This document shows, in pieces, positions 42,013 to 51,345 of a DNA stretch of 64,000 nucleotides. The notes under the pieces were generated by a model. That model had not been told where the DNA came from, did no database searches, and saw nothing but the letters and a program-made list of their open reading frames with translations. Origin of the DNA: Ottowia thiooxydans DSM 14619 (lineage in GTDB: Bacteria > Pseudomonadota > Gammaproteobacteria > Burkholderiales > Burkholderiaceae_C); NCBI RefSeq assembly GCF_000422885.1, contig NZ_AUGX01000008.1, forward strand, positions 248,001 to 312,000, written 5' to 3'. Within the stretch, counting starts at the first letter, position 1; each line of letters starts with the position of its first letter. The position numbers and the translations under genes are program-made.

Positions 42013-43161
42013 ATGAGCTTGCCTGAAAAATTTCCCCCGCTCTTTCCAGCCGTGTTTGGCAGACCTTTGCTACCGCAAAGAGAAGTCCTCATAGGCCTTA
42101 TCGACGAAATACTCGACTCCAACCAGCTGTCGAATTGTGGGAGTATGCATAACCGGCTGGAAGATGAGCTGACTCGGTTAATGGGCAAGCACCTATGCCT
42201 GACTTCGTCCGGAACTATGGCCTTGATGATGGCCCTGAGGCTCGGAAATTTACGCAAAGGGGGTGAGGTCATTACCTCACCCTTGAGTTTCGCGGCCTCT
42301 GCGCAGGCCATCGAATGGTGCGGGTTCAAACCGGTCTTCGCGGATGTGGAGTGCGGCTTTCCGACCTTGGATCCTGCTGCCGTCGAAAAGGCCATTACAC
42401 CCAACACGGTCGCTATATTAGGCGTCCATTTCATGGGTATTGCATGCGACACCAGTGCTCTGGAGCGCCTGGCAAGCCAGCACAAGCTTTGGCTGGTTTT
42501 TGATGGCGCACAGACGCCGGACATTAAGCAAGCCGGTCAACATCTGGCCCAACGGGGCGATGCCACCATTTTGTCGCTTCACGCTACCAAGCTGTTGAAT
42601 ACCGCAGAGGGAGGTGCGGTGGTTGTCAGGAGTGCCGAAGACAAAGAACGCCTCGTAAGGATGCGCAATTTCGGTCTTTACGAAGGGCAAATGGTGGATA
42701 TCGGTATCAATGGGAAATTGTCCGAAATTCACTCGGCCATGGGTCTTGCATCTCTCCCTTTGCTTGAACCAGAGATAAGCGCTCGCCATCGCCTGCGTGA
42801 AACCTATCAACGAATGCTGGCTGGGATACCGGGCGTGACAATTTTGAAACCTCGGCCCGACAGCTCCGCCAGTCACCTCTACTTTGCGTTGTCCATGCCG
42901 AAAAGCGCGCGCCAAGCGGTAGTGGCATCGGCGGCTGAAAAAGGGTTCGCACTCAGAGATTCGTTTAGTTTGCTATGCGGACCGAATACTCTGTTCGAGA
43001 ATGAGAACATCGTTTGCACCGGAGCTGCAGCTTTGGCGCCTGAAGTCGCCCCAAGCCTGCTGGCCTTGCCAATGCACAGCAAAATCAGCGACGCATCAGC
43101 AGCGCAAATAGCCTTAATTATTAAAAATTGTGCCGTAAATCATTTGGAAGGTAACGCTTGA
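42013..43161 (+). CDS. DegT/DnrJ/EryC1/StrS aminotransferase 2
   Basis: 382 residues from the ATG at 42013, normal length for sugar-nucleotide aminotransferases; an ATG at 41980 is an alternative. S-S-G-T-M-A-L near 70, F-D-G-A-Q near 164 and the PLP lysine in L-H-A-T-K-L-L-N-T-A-E-G-G near 188. It should aminate a keto-sugar nucleotide. The stop overlaps the acyltransferase start (TTGA), so the pair likely makes an N- or O-acylated amino sugar. The 4,6-dehydratase that would make its substrate is not in the window. Confidence 0.9.
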   Translation: MSLPEKFPPLFPAVFGRPLLPQREVLIGLIDEILDSNQLSNCGSMHNRLEDELTRLMGKHLCLTSSGTMALMMALRLGNLRKGGEVITSPLSFAASAQAIEWCGFKPVFADVECGFPTLDPAAVEKAITPNTVAILGVHFMGIACDTSALERLASQHKLWLVFDGAQTPDIKQAGQHLAQRGDATILSLHATKLLNTAEGGAVVVRSAEDKERLVRMRNFGLYEGQMVDIGINGKLSEIHSAMGLASLPLLEPEISARHRLRETYQRMLAGIPGVTILKPRPDSSASHLYFALSMPKSARQAVVASAAEKGFALRDSFSLLCGPNTLFENENIVCTGAAALAPEVAPSLLALPMHSKISDASAAQIALIIKNCAVNHLEGNA

Positions 43162-43859
43162 AAGCTACTGATCAGTTTGACGACCTGGTAATTTATGGCG
43201 CCAGGGGTACTGCGGAGATGGTCTTGAGTGACCTGCAGGAGGCCCGCGGAGGGCGAGTTCGGGTGCGTGCCCTGGTTGACGATTTAAACCACGGTTTCGA
43301 TCATCCCAGGTTATCAGCACCCGTTATTTCGGCGCAGCAAAGGCTTGAGCGCTTTCCCGACACTCCGGTTCTTTTAATGATCGGCGACGGATCGGCTCGT
43401 GAAAAAGTGGCGCTTCGGCTTGCGGCCGAAGGGGCCATGTTCGCTACGTTTTGCGGTAACGGCCCTGGCGTACGTGATGCCCAACCACAACTAGGACCAG
43501 GAAGCTATATTCCCTCTTTTACTCGGGTCGGCCCCAATGTTCGCCTAGGCGCATGTGTTCTGGTTCATGGGGATTTCATCGCCCATGATGTGACCGTAGG
43601 GGATTTCACCAACATCGGCGTACGCGCATCCATTTACGGGCATGTCGAAATTGAAGACCACGTGATCATTGGACCGAATGCGATCGTCGGCAACGGCTCG
43701 CCAGACAAACCCATCAGAATAGGCGCAGGCGCGGCGCTAGGGTTCGGCTGCGTCGTGACTCGTGACGTGCCTCCGGGTGCTCGACTAGTAGGGAATCCAG
43801 CAATGCCATCACAAGACTGGGCGATCCTGCGCAAGCTGATCAAAGACGCTCAGTCTTGA
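43158..43859 (+). CDS. Sugar acyltransferase, PglD/NeuD-like
   Basis: 233 residues from a TTG that overlaps the previous stop, with GGAAGG upstream. The N-terminal domain (about 1-95) is a small Rossmann-like fold (L-V-I-Y-G-A-R-G-T-A), then left-handed beta-helix hexapeptides from about residue 110 to 215 (I-P-S-F-T-R-V-G-P-N-V-R-L-G, V-T-V-G-D-F, I-I-G-P-N-A-I-V-G). This is the PglD/NeuD layout; such enzymes N-acetylate UDP-4-amino-sugars or O-acetylate sialic acid using acetyl-CoA. The usual catalytic histidine in the N-x-H-x-x-x-x-H block is not obvious: H-G-D-F-I-A-H-D is the nearest. Confidence 0.85.
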   Translation: MKATDQFDDLVIYGARGTAEMVLSDLQEARGGRVRVRALVDDLNHGFDHPRLSAPVISAQQRLERFPDTPVLLMIGDGSAREKVALRLAAEGAMFATFCGNGPGVRDAQPQLGPGSYIPSFTRVGPNVRLGACVLVHGDFIAHDVTVGDFTNIGVRASIYGHVEIEDHVIIGPNAIVGNGSPDKPIRIGAGAALGFGCVVTRDVPPGARLVGNPAMPSQDWAILRKLIKDAQS

Positions 43860-45402
43860 GCAACTCGAGCAAGGCATTGCAATAGGTAGCAAACGAGGTG
43901 TTTTTCCGGATGTGGTCCCGCCTAAACCTCCGGCGCGCCTGTGAATCCTCGCGCGCCAAGCGCAGCACCTCCTCCACAAACCCATCCATGTCCCCGGGCG
44001 GTACAAAAACACCCAACGGATCCGCCAAGCCCCTCAAACCAATGTTTTCTGCAAACCCCACAAACCCAGTACCCACGGCTGCTGCGTGGGCAAGGGTAGT
44101 AGGGCCAGCGTCCTCGCGGGATGTGAGAAGGTAGGCCGCAGCTTCACGGTACCAAGCCGCCGAGTCCGACACGAAGCCGGGCAAAATCAAGCGCAAACCA
44201 TCCGCCTGAGCTTGCGCCGCCAAGCCCTGTGCCCAGGAATCAAGGCTTCCAAGCCATACAAAAACCGAGCTATCCAGACGGTTTTGGATCATGTGGCACG
44301 TCTGCAGGAAAAGATCGAACCCCTTTCTCCGATCTGCGTACCCTGCACCGATGAACAAGGTCTGATCTTTGAAGCGACGGTGCACAGCAGAACACTGGCT
44401 GAATCTCAGGCTTGGTTGAACGATGCCAGGTTGCAGATGAGGCAACTCACCGAGCTCGGCTTGAAGTTCGACGACCATGCGTGGTAACGATGCGATCAGC
44501 CGGGCACCAAGTGCTTGCACGGCCATGAGCCCTGGCATCAGGCTTTGCTGATCCAGATAGCCCCGCATTTCGTGAATGAGCAAGACCGTGTGATGTCCGG
44601 TGCTCGCCGAAAAGCGTGCCACTTCTACCGCTGCGGCAGAGTTGACCAGCGCAGGAGCCTGCTTACGAATCCCGGAAAACAAGCCCTTCCCGTTCCAGCC
44701 CTCGGCCAGAAGAAAAACGGGCCCAAGCCTGCGAAACTCATCAAGCAAAGGCCCCCCATTCAAAAAGATAAAACAGGGGGAATAGCCAGCCGCACAAAAG
44801 GCCTTCGCGATGTCAAGCAATAGTATGGGGGCGCCCGCAGCTTGCGCATCATGCACAGACAGGACAATGGGATTCGCTAGATGCCATGTGGCGTCCCATG
44901 CGGCCTGCCTCGAGGCCTCGTAGGTCTTCGTCTCCGGGACGGGAAGCAGATGCTCCAGCCGTCCTTGCTCTACATAGTGCCGGAACGCTCGCATCTGCCC
45001 CAGCCGAAGATAACAGCGGGAATAGAAACCTGGGTCAAACCGCTTTGAAGGCCGTCTTCCTTCGCCGTCTCCATGCTGCGCAAAGTGCAAATTGGGATGC
45101 ACCTTCCCTTCAGCCAGATCCGGGTAGGCGTCAAGGTAGCTGTTCGGATCGATCAAGGGGTGGGGTTTTCTGTAATCACCCGCCTCCTCCTGAGCGATGA
45201 AATTCTCAAGCGCCGTGCGCTCGCCGCTCATATTCCAATCAGGATAAGAATTCTTGTAGAAATTGGTATTGAAATAAGGCGAGGGATCGAGATCCAGCTC
45301 GTCTCCTACCTCCACAAAATGGGCGTACGGGTCTGCCGGCGACTCATCTATTTGCCGCAGGTAATAGTCAGCATCGAAAAAAAACCGCAGAAATATTTCC
45401 AC
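43840..45402 (-). CDS. Glycosyltransferase, GT4-like, with N-terminal repeat region
   Basis: 520 residues. Residues 1-150 contain several short units of the form F-D-x-x-Y-Y-L / D-x-x-x-Y-L-D-A-Y-P-D-L / F-D-P-G-F-Y, a pattern seen in front of glycosyltransferase domains in O-antigen and protein-glycan loci. From about 175 to the end is a GT-B fold: the acceptor half begins V-L-S-V-H-D-A-Q-A-A-G-A-P-I, and the nucleotide-sugar half has F-I-G-A-G-Y-A-D-R-R-K-G-F-D-L-F near 365 and S-R-E-D-A-G-P-T-T-L-A-H-A-A near 440, with the family's E-D-x-x-x-x-x-x-x-E partly kept. Overlaps the acyltransferase tail-to-tail by 20 bases. Confidence 0.85.
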   Translation of the reverse strand: MEIFLRFFFDADYYLRQIDESPADPYAHFVEVGDELDLDPSPYFNTNFYKNSYPDWNMSGERTALENFIAQEEAGDYRKPHPLIDPNSYLDAYPDLAEGKVHPNLHFAQHGDGEGRRPSKRFDPGFYSRCYLRLGQMRAFRHYVEQGRLEHLLPVPETKTYEASRQAAWDATWHLANPIVLSVHDAQAAGAPILLLDIAKAFCAAGYSPCFIFLNGGPLLDEFRRLGPVFLLAEGWNGKGLFSGIRKQAPALVNSAAAVEVARFSASTGHHTVLLIHEMRGYLDQQSLMPGLMAVQALGARLIASLPRMVVELQAELGELPHLQPGIVQPSLRFSQCSAVHRRFKDQTLFIGAGYADRRKGFDLFLQTCHMIQNRLDSSVFVWLGSLDSWAQGLAAQAQADGLRLILPGFVSDSAAWYREAAAYLLTSREDAGPTTLAHAAAVGTGFVGFAENIGLRGLADPLGVFVPPGDMDGFVEEVLRLAREDSQARRRFRRDHIRKNTSFATYCNALLELLKTERL

Positions 45403-45451
45403 CTCTATGGCTCCGAGTCTACGTACGTATTCATTTTCAACTCATTCAATC

Positions 45452-46588
45452 CTACAGCGCCCTTGAAATAATAATTTTTTGCACGTCGCTCGTTCCTTCA
45501 TAAATTTGGCACACACGCACATCGCGGTAGATTCGTTCTATGGGGAAATCAGCCACATAGCCGTAGCCCCCCAAGGTCTGGATGGCTGCCGTACAAACCT
45601 GCTCAGCCACCTCACTGGCGAACAGCTTGGCCATGGCCGCCTCTTTCAGGCAGGGCCTGCCTGCATCGCGCAACGCGGCAGCATGCCAGATAAGTTGGCG
45701 TGCGGCTTCCAATTTGGTGGCACATTCGGCTAAGCGGAAGCTCACAGCCTGGTGGTTAAAGATGACGGTGCCGAACGCTTCACGCTCTTTGGCGTACTGA
45801 ATGGCGACCTCCAGGGCAGAGCGCGCCATGCCTACGCTCTGCGCACCAATGCCGATGCGTCCGCCCTCCAGTGAACTAAGAGCGATTTTGTAGCCCTCAC
45901 CTTCCTCGCCAATTCGGTTTTCGACGGGGATGCGGCAGTTCTCCAGATTGATCTGCGCAGTGTCACTGGAATGCTGGCCTAGCTTGTCCTCCAGACGCGC
46001 AACCACCCAACCGGCATTGCCTAGGTTGTGCGTGGGAACGATGAAGGCACTCAGGCCACGCTTGCCAGCGGCTTTGTCGGTGACAGCAATTACCACGGCC
46101 GCATGGCCATTCTTCCCGCTGGTGATGAACTGCTTGGCTCCATTCAAGATGTATTCATCACCCTTTCTCACGGCCGTGGCACGCAACGCAGACGCATCGC
46201 TGCCCACATGCGGCTCAGTGAGTGCGAAGGCGCCCAGCATCTCACCGCGAGCGGCCGGAGCCAGCCACGTCTGTTTTTGCGCCTCGCTCCCATACATCAT
46301 CAGGATGGCGTTATAGGGGCAGTTGGTCACGCTGATGGGGGTGCTGGTACCGCCGTCACCGGCCGCGACTTCCTCCAGGACCAGCGCGAGCGAGAGGTAA
46401 TCCAGTCCCGCGCCGCCGTACTCCTCGGGCACACAAATCCCGTAGGCGCCGAGTTCGGCCAGCCCACGGTGTGCCTCAACCGGAAAATGATGTTCTTTAT
46501 CCCAGCGCGGGGCGTGAGGCCACAACTGCTCTTGTGCAAATGCTCGCACAGCGTCGCGGATCATTTCCTGGTCTTCGGTCAGTAGCAT
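45452..46588 (-). CDS. Acyl-CoA dehydrogenase
   Basis: 378 residues, homotetrameric flavoprotein type. A-L-T-E-P-H-V-G-S-D-A-S near 125 and F-I-T-S-G-K near 157 bind FAD and substrate; the catalytic glutamate is in I-Y-E-G-T-S-D-V-Q near 366, the position used by short-chain acyl-CoA dehydrogenases. I-G-I-G-A-Q-S-V-G-M-A lies where isovaleryl-CoA dehydrogenase would have its own base. Last gene of the minus-strand acyl-CoA block; substrate chain length not assigned. Confidence 0.93.
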   Translation of the reverse strand: MLLTEDQEMIRDAVRAFAQEQLWPHAPRWDKEHHFPVEAHRGLAELGAYGICVPEEYGGAGLDYLSLALVLEEVAAGDGGTSTPISVTNCPYNAILMMYGSEAQKQTWLAPAARGEMLGAFALTEPHVGSDASALRATAVRKGDEYILNGAKQFITSGKNGHAAVVIAVTDKAAGKRGLSAFIVPTHNLGNAGWVVARLEDKLGQHSSDTAQINLENCRIPVENRIGEEGEGYKIALSSLEGGRIGIGAQSVGMARSALEVAIQYAKEREAFGTVIFNHQAVSFRLAECATKLEAARQLIWHAAALRDAGRPCLKEAAMAKLFASEVAEQVCTAAIQTLGGYGYVADFPIERIYRDVRVCQIYEGTSDVQKIIISRAL

Positions 46589-46694
46589 CGTTGTCTCTCG
46601 TCATGTTGCGGACCTATTGGGTCCATGAGGTTTTCCACATCTGGTTGCGATGCCGGGCAATAAATACTATCCGAACACCTGGGGGCGCACGTAT

Positions 46695-47378
46695 CTACCA
46701 ACCGGCCAGGCGTGAGCCGTCATAGCGCTGGAATGAACCGCTATCGGCACGTGTGGCGCTGGCGAGCGCCCTGCGCAGTCCGGCGGCGCTGTCTTGCACG
46801 GTGACCGGAGCTGATTCGCCGCCCATCGCGGTTTGCACCCAGCCCGGGTGAAACGAGACAAATGTCGCCTGGGGATAGCTGTGGCGAGCTGAGGCGACAG
46901 CCATATTGAGGGCCGACTTGCTCACCCGGTACAGCCACGCACCCGAGCCACCCACGCTCCCGATATGCCCCATCTCGCTGCTGATGAACCCAAAACGCCC
47001 ACCGCCAGGCGCTTTACTGAACTCTACCAAGGGAGCAACTTGCGGGATGACCTGCATGGGGCCCAGCACGTTGGCATGCATGACGCGGTCAAACTCCTGC
47101 TGAGAAGGAGGTGTTTGCGCATTGGCACGGTTGCACATGACACCGGCCACTTGCCAGGCGATATCGATCCGCTCCCCATCAAGTTGCCAGGCGAGGCCAC
47201 TCACGCTGGCAGGATCAACTACATCCAGCTTGAGCGGCTCGCACCCCAGATCGCGCAGCTTGGCGAGCCCTTCTTCATCCCGGGCAGTGGCGATGACGCG
47301 CTCGCCTTCGGCGGTGTACTGCAGCGCTAATTCATAGCCGATGCCTCTGGAGGCGCCAATGATCAATATCGTGGACAC
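46695..47378 (-). CDS. Short-chain dehydrogenase/reductase
   Basis: 227 residues. I-I-G-A-S-R-G-I-G-Y-E near residue 6 is the NAD(P) loop, and Y-R-V-S-K near 150 is the catalytic Y-x-x-x-K. The usual N-A-G block is changed to Q-V-A-G-V-M-C-N-R. Length is short for the family, in line with the CsgA/YwfD-like subgroup. Between the thiolase and acyl-CoA dehydrogenase genes, perhaps in the same transcript; substrate unknown. Confidence 0.88.
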   Translation of the reverse strand: MSTILIIGASRGIGYELALQYTAEGERVIATARDEEGLAKLRDLGCEPLKLDVVDPASVSGLAWQLDGERIDIAWQVAGVMCNRANAQTPPSQQEFDRVMHANVLGPMQVIPQVAPLVEFSKAPGGGRFGFISSEMGHIGSVGGSGAWLYRVSKSALNMAVASARHSYPQATFVSFHPGWVQTAMGGESAPVTVQDSAAGLRRALASATRADSGSFQRYDGSRLAGW

Positions 47379-47429
47379 ACTTGAACTCCTTCTTCAATCA
47401 GCGATGAGCGCTCCCGGCCTGATAGCCTC

Positions 47430-48611
47430 CTAAAGCATCTCTATAGCCACGGCGGTGGCCTCGCCGCCACCGATGCATAAGGTGGCCACGCCTTTCTTCA
47501 AGCCTCGGGCCTTCAACGCGTGCATCAACGTGACCATGATGCGCGCACCGCTGGCGCCAATCGGATGGCCCAAGGCACAAGCCCCGCCATTGACGTTGAC
47601 TTTCTCATGCGACACTTTCATCTCATGCATCAGTGCCATGGGGACCACCGCAAAGGCTTCGTTGATTTCCCAGAGATCAACCTCACCCACCTGCCAGCCA
47701 GCTTTTTTCAACACCTTTTCTGTCGCTCCGATAGGCGCGGTGGCAAACCACTCGGGCTCTTGTGCATGCGTTGCGTGGCTGACGATGCGTGCCAACGGAG
47801 TGCAACCCAGCGCCTTGGCCGTAGACTCGCGCATCATGACCATGGCCGCTGCGCCGTCGTTGATGCTGGAGCTGCTAGCCGCGGTGACGGTACCGTCTTT
47901 TTTGAACGCAGGTTTGAGGCCAGGGATCTTCTCGACATTGATACGGCCCGGACCTTCATCGGTGTCCACCAGGCGCTCGCCCTTGCGATCTTTCACGGTG
48001 ACCGGCGCAATCTCTTCCTTGAACGAGCCAGATTTGATGGCTTGTTGCGCACGCTGCACACTGGCGATGGCGAAGGCGTCCTGTTGCTCGCGGGTGAAGT
48101 TGAACTTGGCCGCGCAATCTTCGCCAAAAGTACCCATGCTGCGCCCGGCCTCGTAAGCGTCTTCCAGACCGTCCAGCATCATGTGGTCATACACTTTGTC
48201 GTGGCCCATACGATAGCCGCCGCGGCCCTTTTGCAGCAGATAGGGCGCGCCTGTCATGCTTTCCATGCCACCGGCCACCAGCACATCGTGCGAGCCTGCC
48301 GCCAGCATGTCGTGCGCAAACATGGCCGCGCGCATGCCCGAGCCGCACATTTTGCTCAGCGTTACCGCACCCGCGCTCTTGGGCAGGCCTCCCTTGAAAG
48401 CCGCTTGTCGAGCAGGCGCTTGCCCCTGACCCGCGATCAGGCAGTTACCGAAGAGCACCTCAGTCACGAGCTCCGGCGAAATGCCGGCACGCTCCACCGC
48501 CGCCTTAATGGCCACACCACCCAGATCGTTGGCGGACAGATTGGAAAAGTCACCCTGAAAACTCCCCATAGGGGTGCGGGCAGCGGAAACGATAACGATG
48601 GGATCTGACAT
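47430..48611 (-). CDS. Acetyl-CoA C-acyltransferase (thiolase)
   Basis: 393 residues. The acylated cysteine is in L-S-K-M-C-G-S-G-M near residue 88; N-V-N-G-G-A-C-A-L-G-H-P-I-G-A-S-G near 340 holds the histidine, and L-C-I-G-G-G near 378 the second cysteine. Biosynthetic or degradative acetoacetyl-CoA thiolase; in this context acetoacetyl-CoA from leucine breakdown is a natural substrate. Confidence 0.95.
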   Translation of the reverse strand: MSDPIVIVSAARTPMGSFQGDFSNLSANDLGGVAIKAAVERAGISPELVTEVLFGNCLIAGQGQAPARQAAFKGGLPKSAGAVTLSKMCGSGMRAAMFAHDMLAAGSHDVLVAGGMESMTGAPYLLQKGRGGYRMGHDKVYDHMMLDGLEDAYEAGRSMGTFGEDCAAKFNFTREQQDAFAIASVQRAQQAIKSGSFKEEIAPVTVKDRKGERLVDTDEGPGRINVEKIPGLKPAFKKDGTVTAASSSSINDGAAAMVMMRESTAKALGCTPLARIVSHATHAQEPEWFATAPIGATEKVLKKAGWQVGEVDLWEINEAFAVVPMALMHEMKVSHEKVNVNGGACALGHPIGASGARIMVTLMHALKARGLKKGVATLCIGGGEATAVAIEML

Positions 48612-48702
48612 ATGCGGTCTCCTTTAATGGTTGAGAGATTCAAAAAATAAAAGACTTATCAAACCAACTGCATCGCTGAACGCAGAGAGTTCGTTCGAGG
48701 TG

Positions 48703-50607
48703 TCATTCAGACAGTTCCCCGCCGGTCATGGGTGCTGATGTATCCGGCCGGTCGGCGGGGGTTTCACTGTGCATGGCAGCTGGGTCGGCCATTTCGGGAA
48801 CGCCCCAGGCGCCATGGTTGACATCGAATCGCCGGTGTACTCCGTAAGGGAAAAAATCGATGACATCACCCCGCTGAATGCGGTCTTTGTTGCGCTGCCA
48901 GAAATCAGCTTCCAGCAGATCGGCATGGTGGCGCATGAAAGCTTCTCGCACGCGCGGGTTGCCAAGCAAGAAGGGGCCGAAGGTCTCTGGAAACACATCT
49001 CCCTTGGCCACGCTGTACCAGATCTCACCGCTCATTTCTTCCTCTTCGTTGCGCGGCAGCGGCACCTGGCGGAAATTGCAATCGGTGATGTATTCGATCT
49101 CGTCGTAGTCGTAGAAAACCACTTTGCCATGGCGAGTGACGCCGAAGTTCTTCCAGAGCATGTCTCCGGGAAAGATGTTGGCGGCCACCAGATCCTTGAT
49201 GGCGTTGCCGTATTCGATCACGGCGTGCTCCAGCTGGGCGCCCGAAGCCGCATCCTCCGCGCCGCTGTCAATGGCTTCCTGGAGGTACAGGTTGAGTGGA
49301 ATCATGCGTCGTTCGATATAGGCGTGCGCGATGATGACTTCGGTCTGGCCGTCACCGTCCCGGTCAGAAACCTCCAACTGGCTGGGCGCATACTTTTCAA
49401 TTTCAGCGATCAGCGCATCTTCGAACCGATCGCGGGGAAAGGCAAGCAGCGAGAACTCCATGGTGTCTGCCATTCGGCCCACCCGGTCATGGTGCTTGAC
49501 CAGCTTGTATTTGCCGCGAACCTGCTCGCGCGTGGTTTCCTTGGGTGGCGGATAGAAATCCTTGATGATTTTGAACACGTAGGGAAAGCTCGGCAGATCA
49601 AATACAAGCATGACCATGCCTTTGATACCCGGCGCAATGCGAAACTTGTCTGAGCTGTGGCGCAAGTGCCAGAGCAGATCACGATAGAAGAGGTTCTTAC
49701 CTTGCTTGGCCAAGCCGAGTGCGTTGTAGATCTCGGCCCGCGGCTTACGCGGCATGAGGCTGCGCAGAAACTGAACGTAGGCCGATGGAATTTCCATGTC
49801 GACCATGAAGTAGGCTCGTGAGAAGGAAAACAGAAGCAGCAGATCTTCTTCGCCAAACAGGGCTGCATCCACGAACACCGTGCCAGGTCGTCGGTGGAGA
49901 ATGGGCAGCGCAAACGGCACCTCACGAAAACCGTTGATGACCTTGCCCACCAGATACGCACCTTTGTTACGGTAGAAAAGGCTGGACAGCACCTGAATCT
50001 GGAAATTAGGCCGTGGCCGGCTATCGCCCAGCTCGCGGCGCAACGCGGTCGCAACATAGTGGGCATCGCGCTCGATATCTTCGAATGCAATGCGCAGGCC
50101 AAACGATTCGAGCACCGCGCGTACCGTGTCCTCAAGCCGGCTTAGTTCAGGGTAGAAGGCCTGATAGGTGGTCTTGGCTTTCGGGTCATCGGTCTCCATG
50201 TACTCGGTACTGATCGCCGGGCGCACGAAGATGAAATCGTTGTGAAAATAGCTGCGGTGCAGGATTTTGGTGGTGACTGAGTTGAAGAAGGTCTCCGCCA
50301 ACTCAGGCTGCTTGTGCGCCACCAGCATGCCGATGTAATGCAGCTTGATCTGCTGCCATGTTTCCATGGGCTGCTCGCCGGCCTTGAATTCACGCTCCAA
50401 CCTGCGCTGGCATTCGCGCACACGCAGGTCGTAGAACTCGATGCGCTCTCGCTGGGCTCGCTGTTGGCCGTGCCAGTCACAGGTTTCAAAGCGATGCCTG
50501 GCGCGCGCCGATTCAGTTCGAAACAGGCGGTAGTGGCGGTTGAAGCCGTCGACCATGGCCTGCGCGATGTCGCGGGCCAATGGGGAATCTAGTACTAGCG
50601 CTGGCAT
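48703..50607 (-). CDS. aceK: Isocitrate dehydrogenase kinase/phosphatase
   Basis: 634 residues from the ATG at 50607; another ATG four codons upstream is equally possible. The AceK fold is complete, with the regulatory N-terminal half and a kinase-like C-terminal half containing G-A-Y-L-V-G-K near 215, [23 protein letters not shown] near 470 (catalytic and metal aspartates). It phosphorylates and dephosphorylates isocitrate dehydrogenase to switch flux to the glyoxylate shunt. No aceA or aceB is in the window; the link here is to leucine and fatty-acid catabolism that yields acetyl-CoA. Confidence 0.96.
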   Translation of the reverse strand: MPALVLDSPLARDIAQAMVDGFNRHYRLFRTESARARHRFETCDWHGQQRAQRERIEFYDLRVRECQRRLEREFKAGEQPMETWQQIKLHYIGMLVAHKQPELAETFFNSVTTKILHRSYFHNDFIFVRPAISTEYMETDDPKAKTTYQAFYPELSRLEDTVRAVLESFGLRIAFEDIERDAHYVATALRRELGDSRPRPNFQIQVLSSLFYRNKGAYLVGKVINGFREVPFALPILHRRPGTVFVDAALFGEEDLLLLFSFSRAYFMVDMEIPSAYVQFLRSLMPRKPRAEIYNALGLAKQGKNLFYRDLLWHLRHSSDKFRIAPGIKGMVMLVFDLPSFPYVFKIIKDFYPPPKETTREQVRGKYKLVKHHDRVGRMADTMEFSLLAFPRDRFEDALIAEIEKYAPSQLEVSDRDGDGQTEVIIAHAYIERRMIPLNLYLQEAIDSGAEDAASGAQLEHAVIEYGNAIKDLVAANIFPGDMLWKNFGVTRHGKVVFYDYDEIEYITDCNFRQVPLPRNEEEEMSGEIWYSVAKGDVFPETFGPFLLGNPRVREAFMRHHADLLEADFWQRNKDRIQRGDVIDFFPYGVHRRFDVNHGAWGVPEMADPAAMHSETPADRPDTSAPMTGGELSE

Positions 50608-50628
50608 GGCCTCACGCATTGGCCTAAT

Positions 50629-51315
50629 TCAGAGATGGAGATCAGTGGAGGTAGAGGTTTCGCCCGGCGCGCGCGGATAGCGTTTGATGGCATTGCGAAA
50701 CACATCTACCACTTCCTCCGAGTTCGACATGGTCACGCCCAGGTCCTTGACATGCCCATCCTTCAGGCCATAGCACCAGCCATGAACCGACACCGCCTGC
50801 CCCCTCGCCCATGCATCTTGCAGCACGTTGGATTGGGCCACGTTGCCCACCTGCTCGATCACATTGACCTCGCACAGCGTGTCTTCCTGCTCCTGATTGC
50901 AAAGATGCATCAGTCGCCCACGGTGGCGCATCTTCACGTCCTGCACGTGGCGCAGCCAGTTGTCGGCCAGACCTACGCGCTTTTCATGCAGTACCGCCAA
51001 CACACCGCCACAGCCATAGTGCCCCACCACCATGATGTGCTCCACTTTGAGCACATCCACGGCGAACTGAATGACCGAGAGCGCGTTCAGATCGGAGTGC
51101 ACCACCACGTTGGCCACATTACGGTGTACGAACACTTCCCCGGGAGCCAGGCCAATGACCTGGTTGGCGGGGACACGGCTGTCTGAGCAGCCGATCCACA
51201 AGTATTTAGGCGATTGCTGAGCCGCCAGGTTCTTGAAGAAGCCCGGACTCTCAAGTTCGACGCGTTCAGCCCATTCGCGGTTTTTGTCGATCAGATGTTG
51301 CAGTGTAGAGGCCAT
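50629..51315 (-). CDS. can: Beta-class carbonic anhydrase
   Basis: 228 residues from the ATG at 51315; an earlier TTG at 51336 is unlikely. Zinc ligands are in W-I-G-C-S-D-S-R near residue 39 (Cys, with the Asp-Arg dyad) and G-H-Y-G-C-G-G near 98 (His and Cys). Interconverts CO2 and bicarbonate. Packed between the isovaleryl-CoA dehydrogenase (30 bases) and aceK genes on the same strand; bicarbonate could serve the biotin-dependent carboxylation step of leucine breakdown, though that carboxylase is not in the window. Confidence 0.95.
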   Translation of the reverse strand: MASTLQHLIDKNREWAERVELESPGFFKNLAAQQSPKYLWIGCSDSRVPANQVIGLAPGEVFVHRNVANVVVHSDLNALSVIQFAVDVLKVEHIMVVGHYGCGGVLAVLHEKRVGLADNWLRHVQDVKMRHRGRLMHLCNQEQEDTLCEVNVIEQVGNVAQSNVLQDAWARGQAVSVHGWCYGLKDGHVKDLGVTMSNSEEVVDVFRNAIKRYPRAPGETSTSTDLHL

Positions 51316-51345
51316 AGGAGAGGGGATCGAGAACAAAAGAAAAGG

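Noticed and set aside
47520-48608. 362-codon frame antisense to the thiolase gene
   Set aside because: Shadow of a high-GC gene; His/Arg-rich composition with no recognisable fold.
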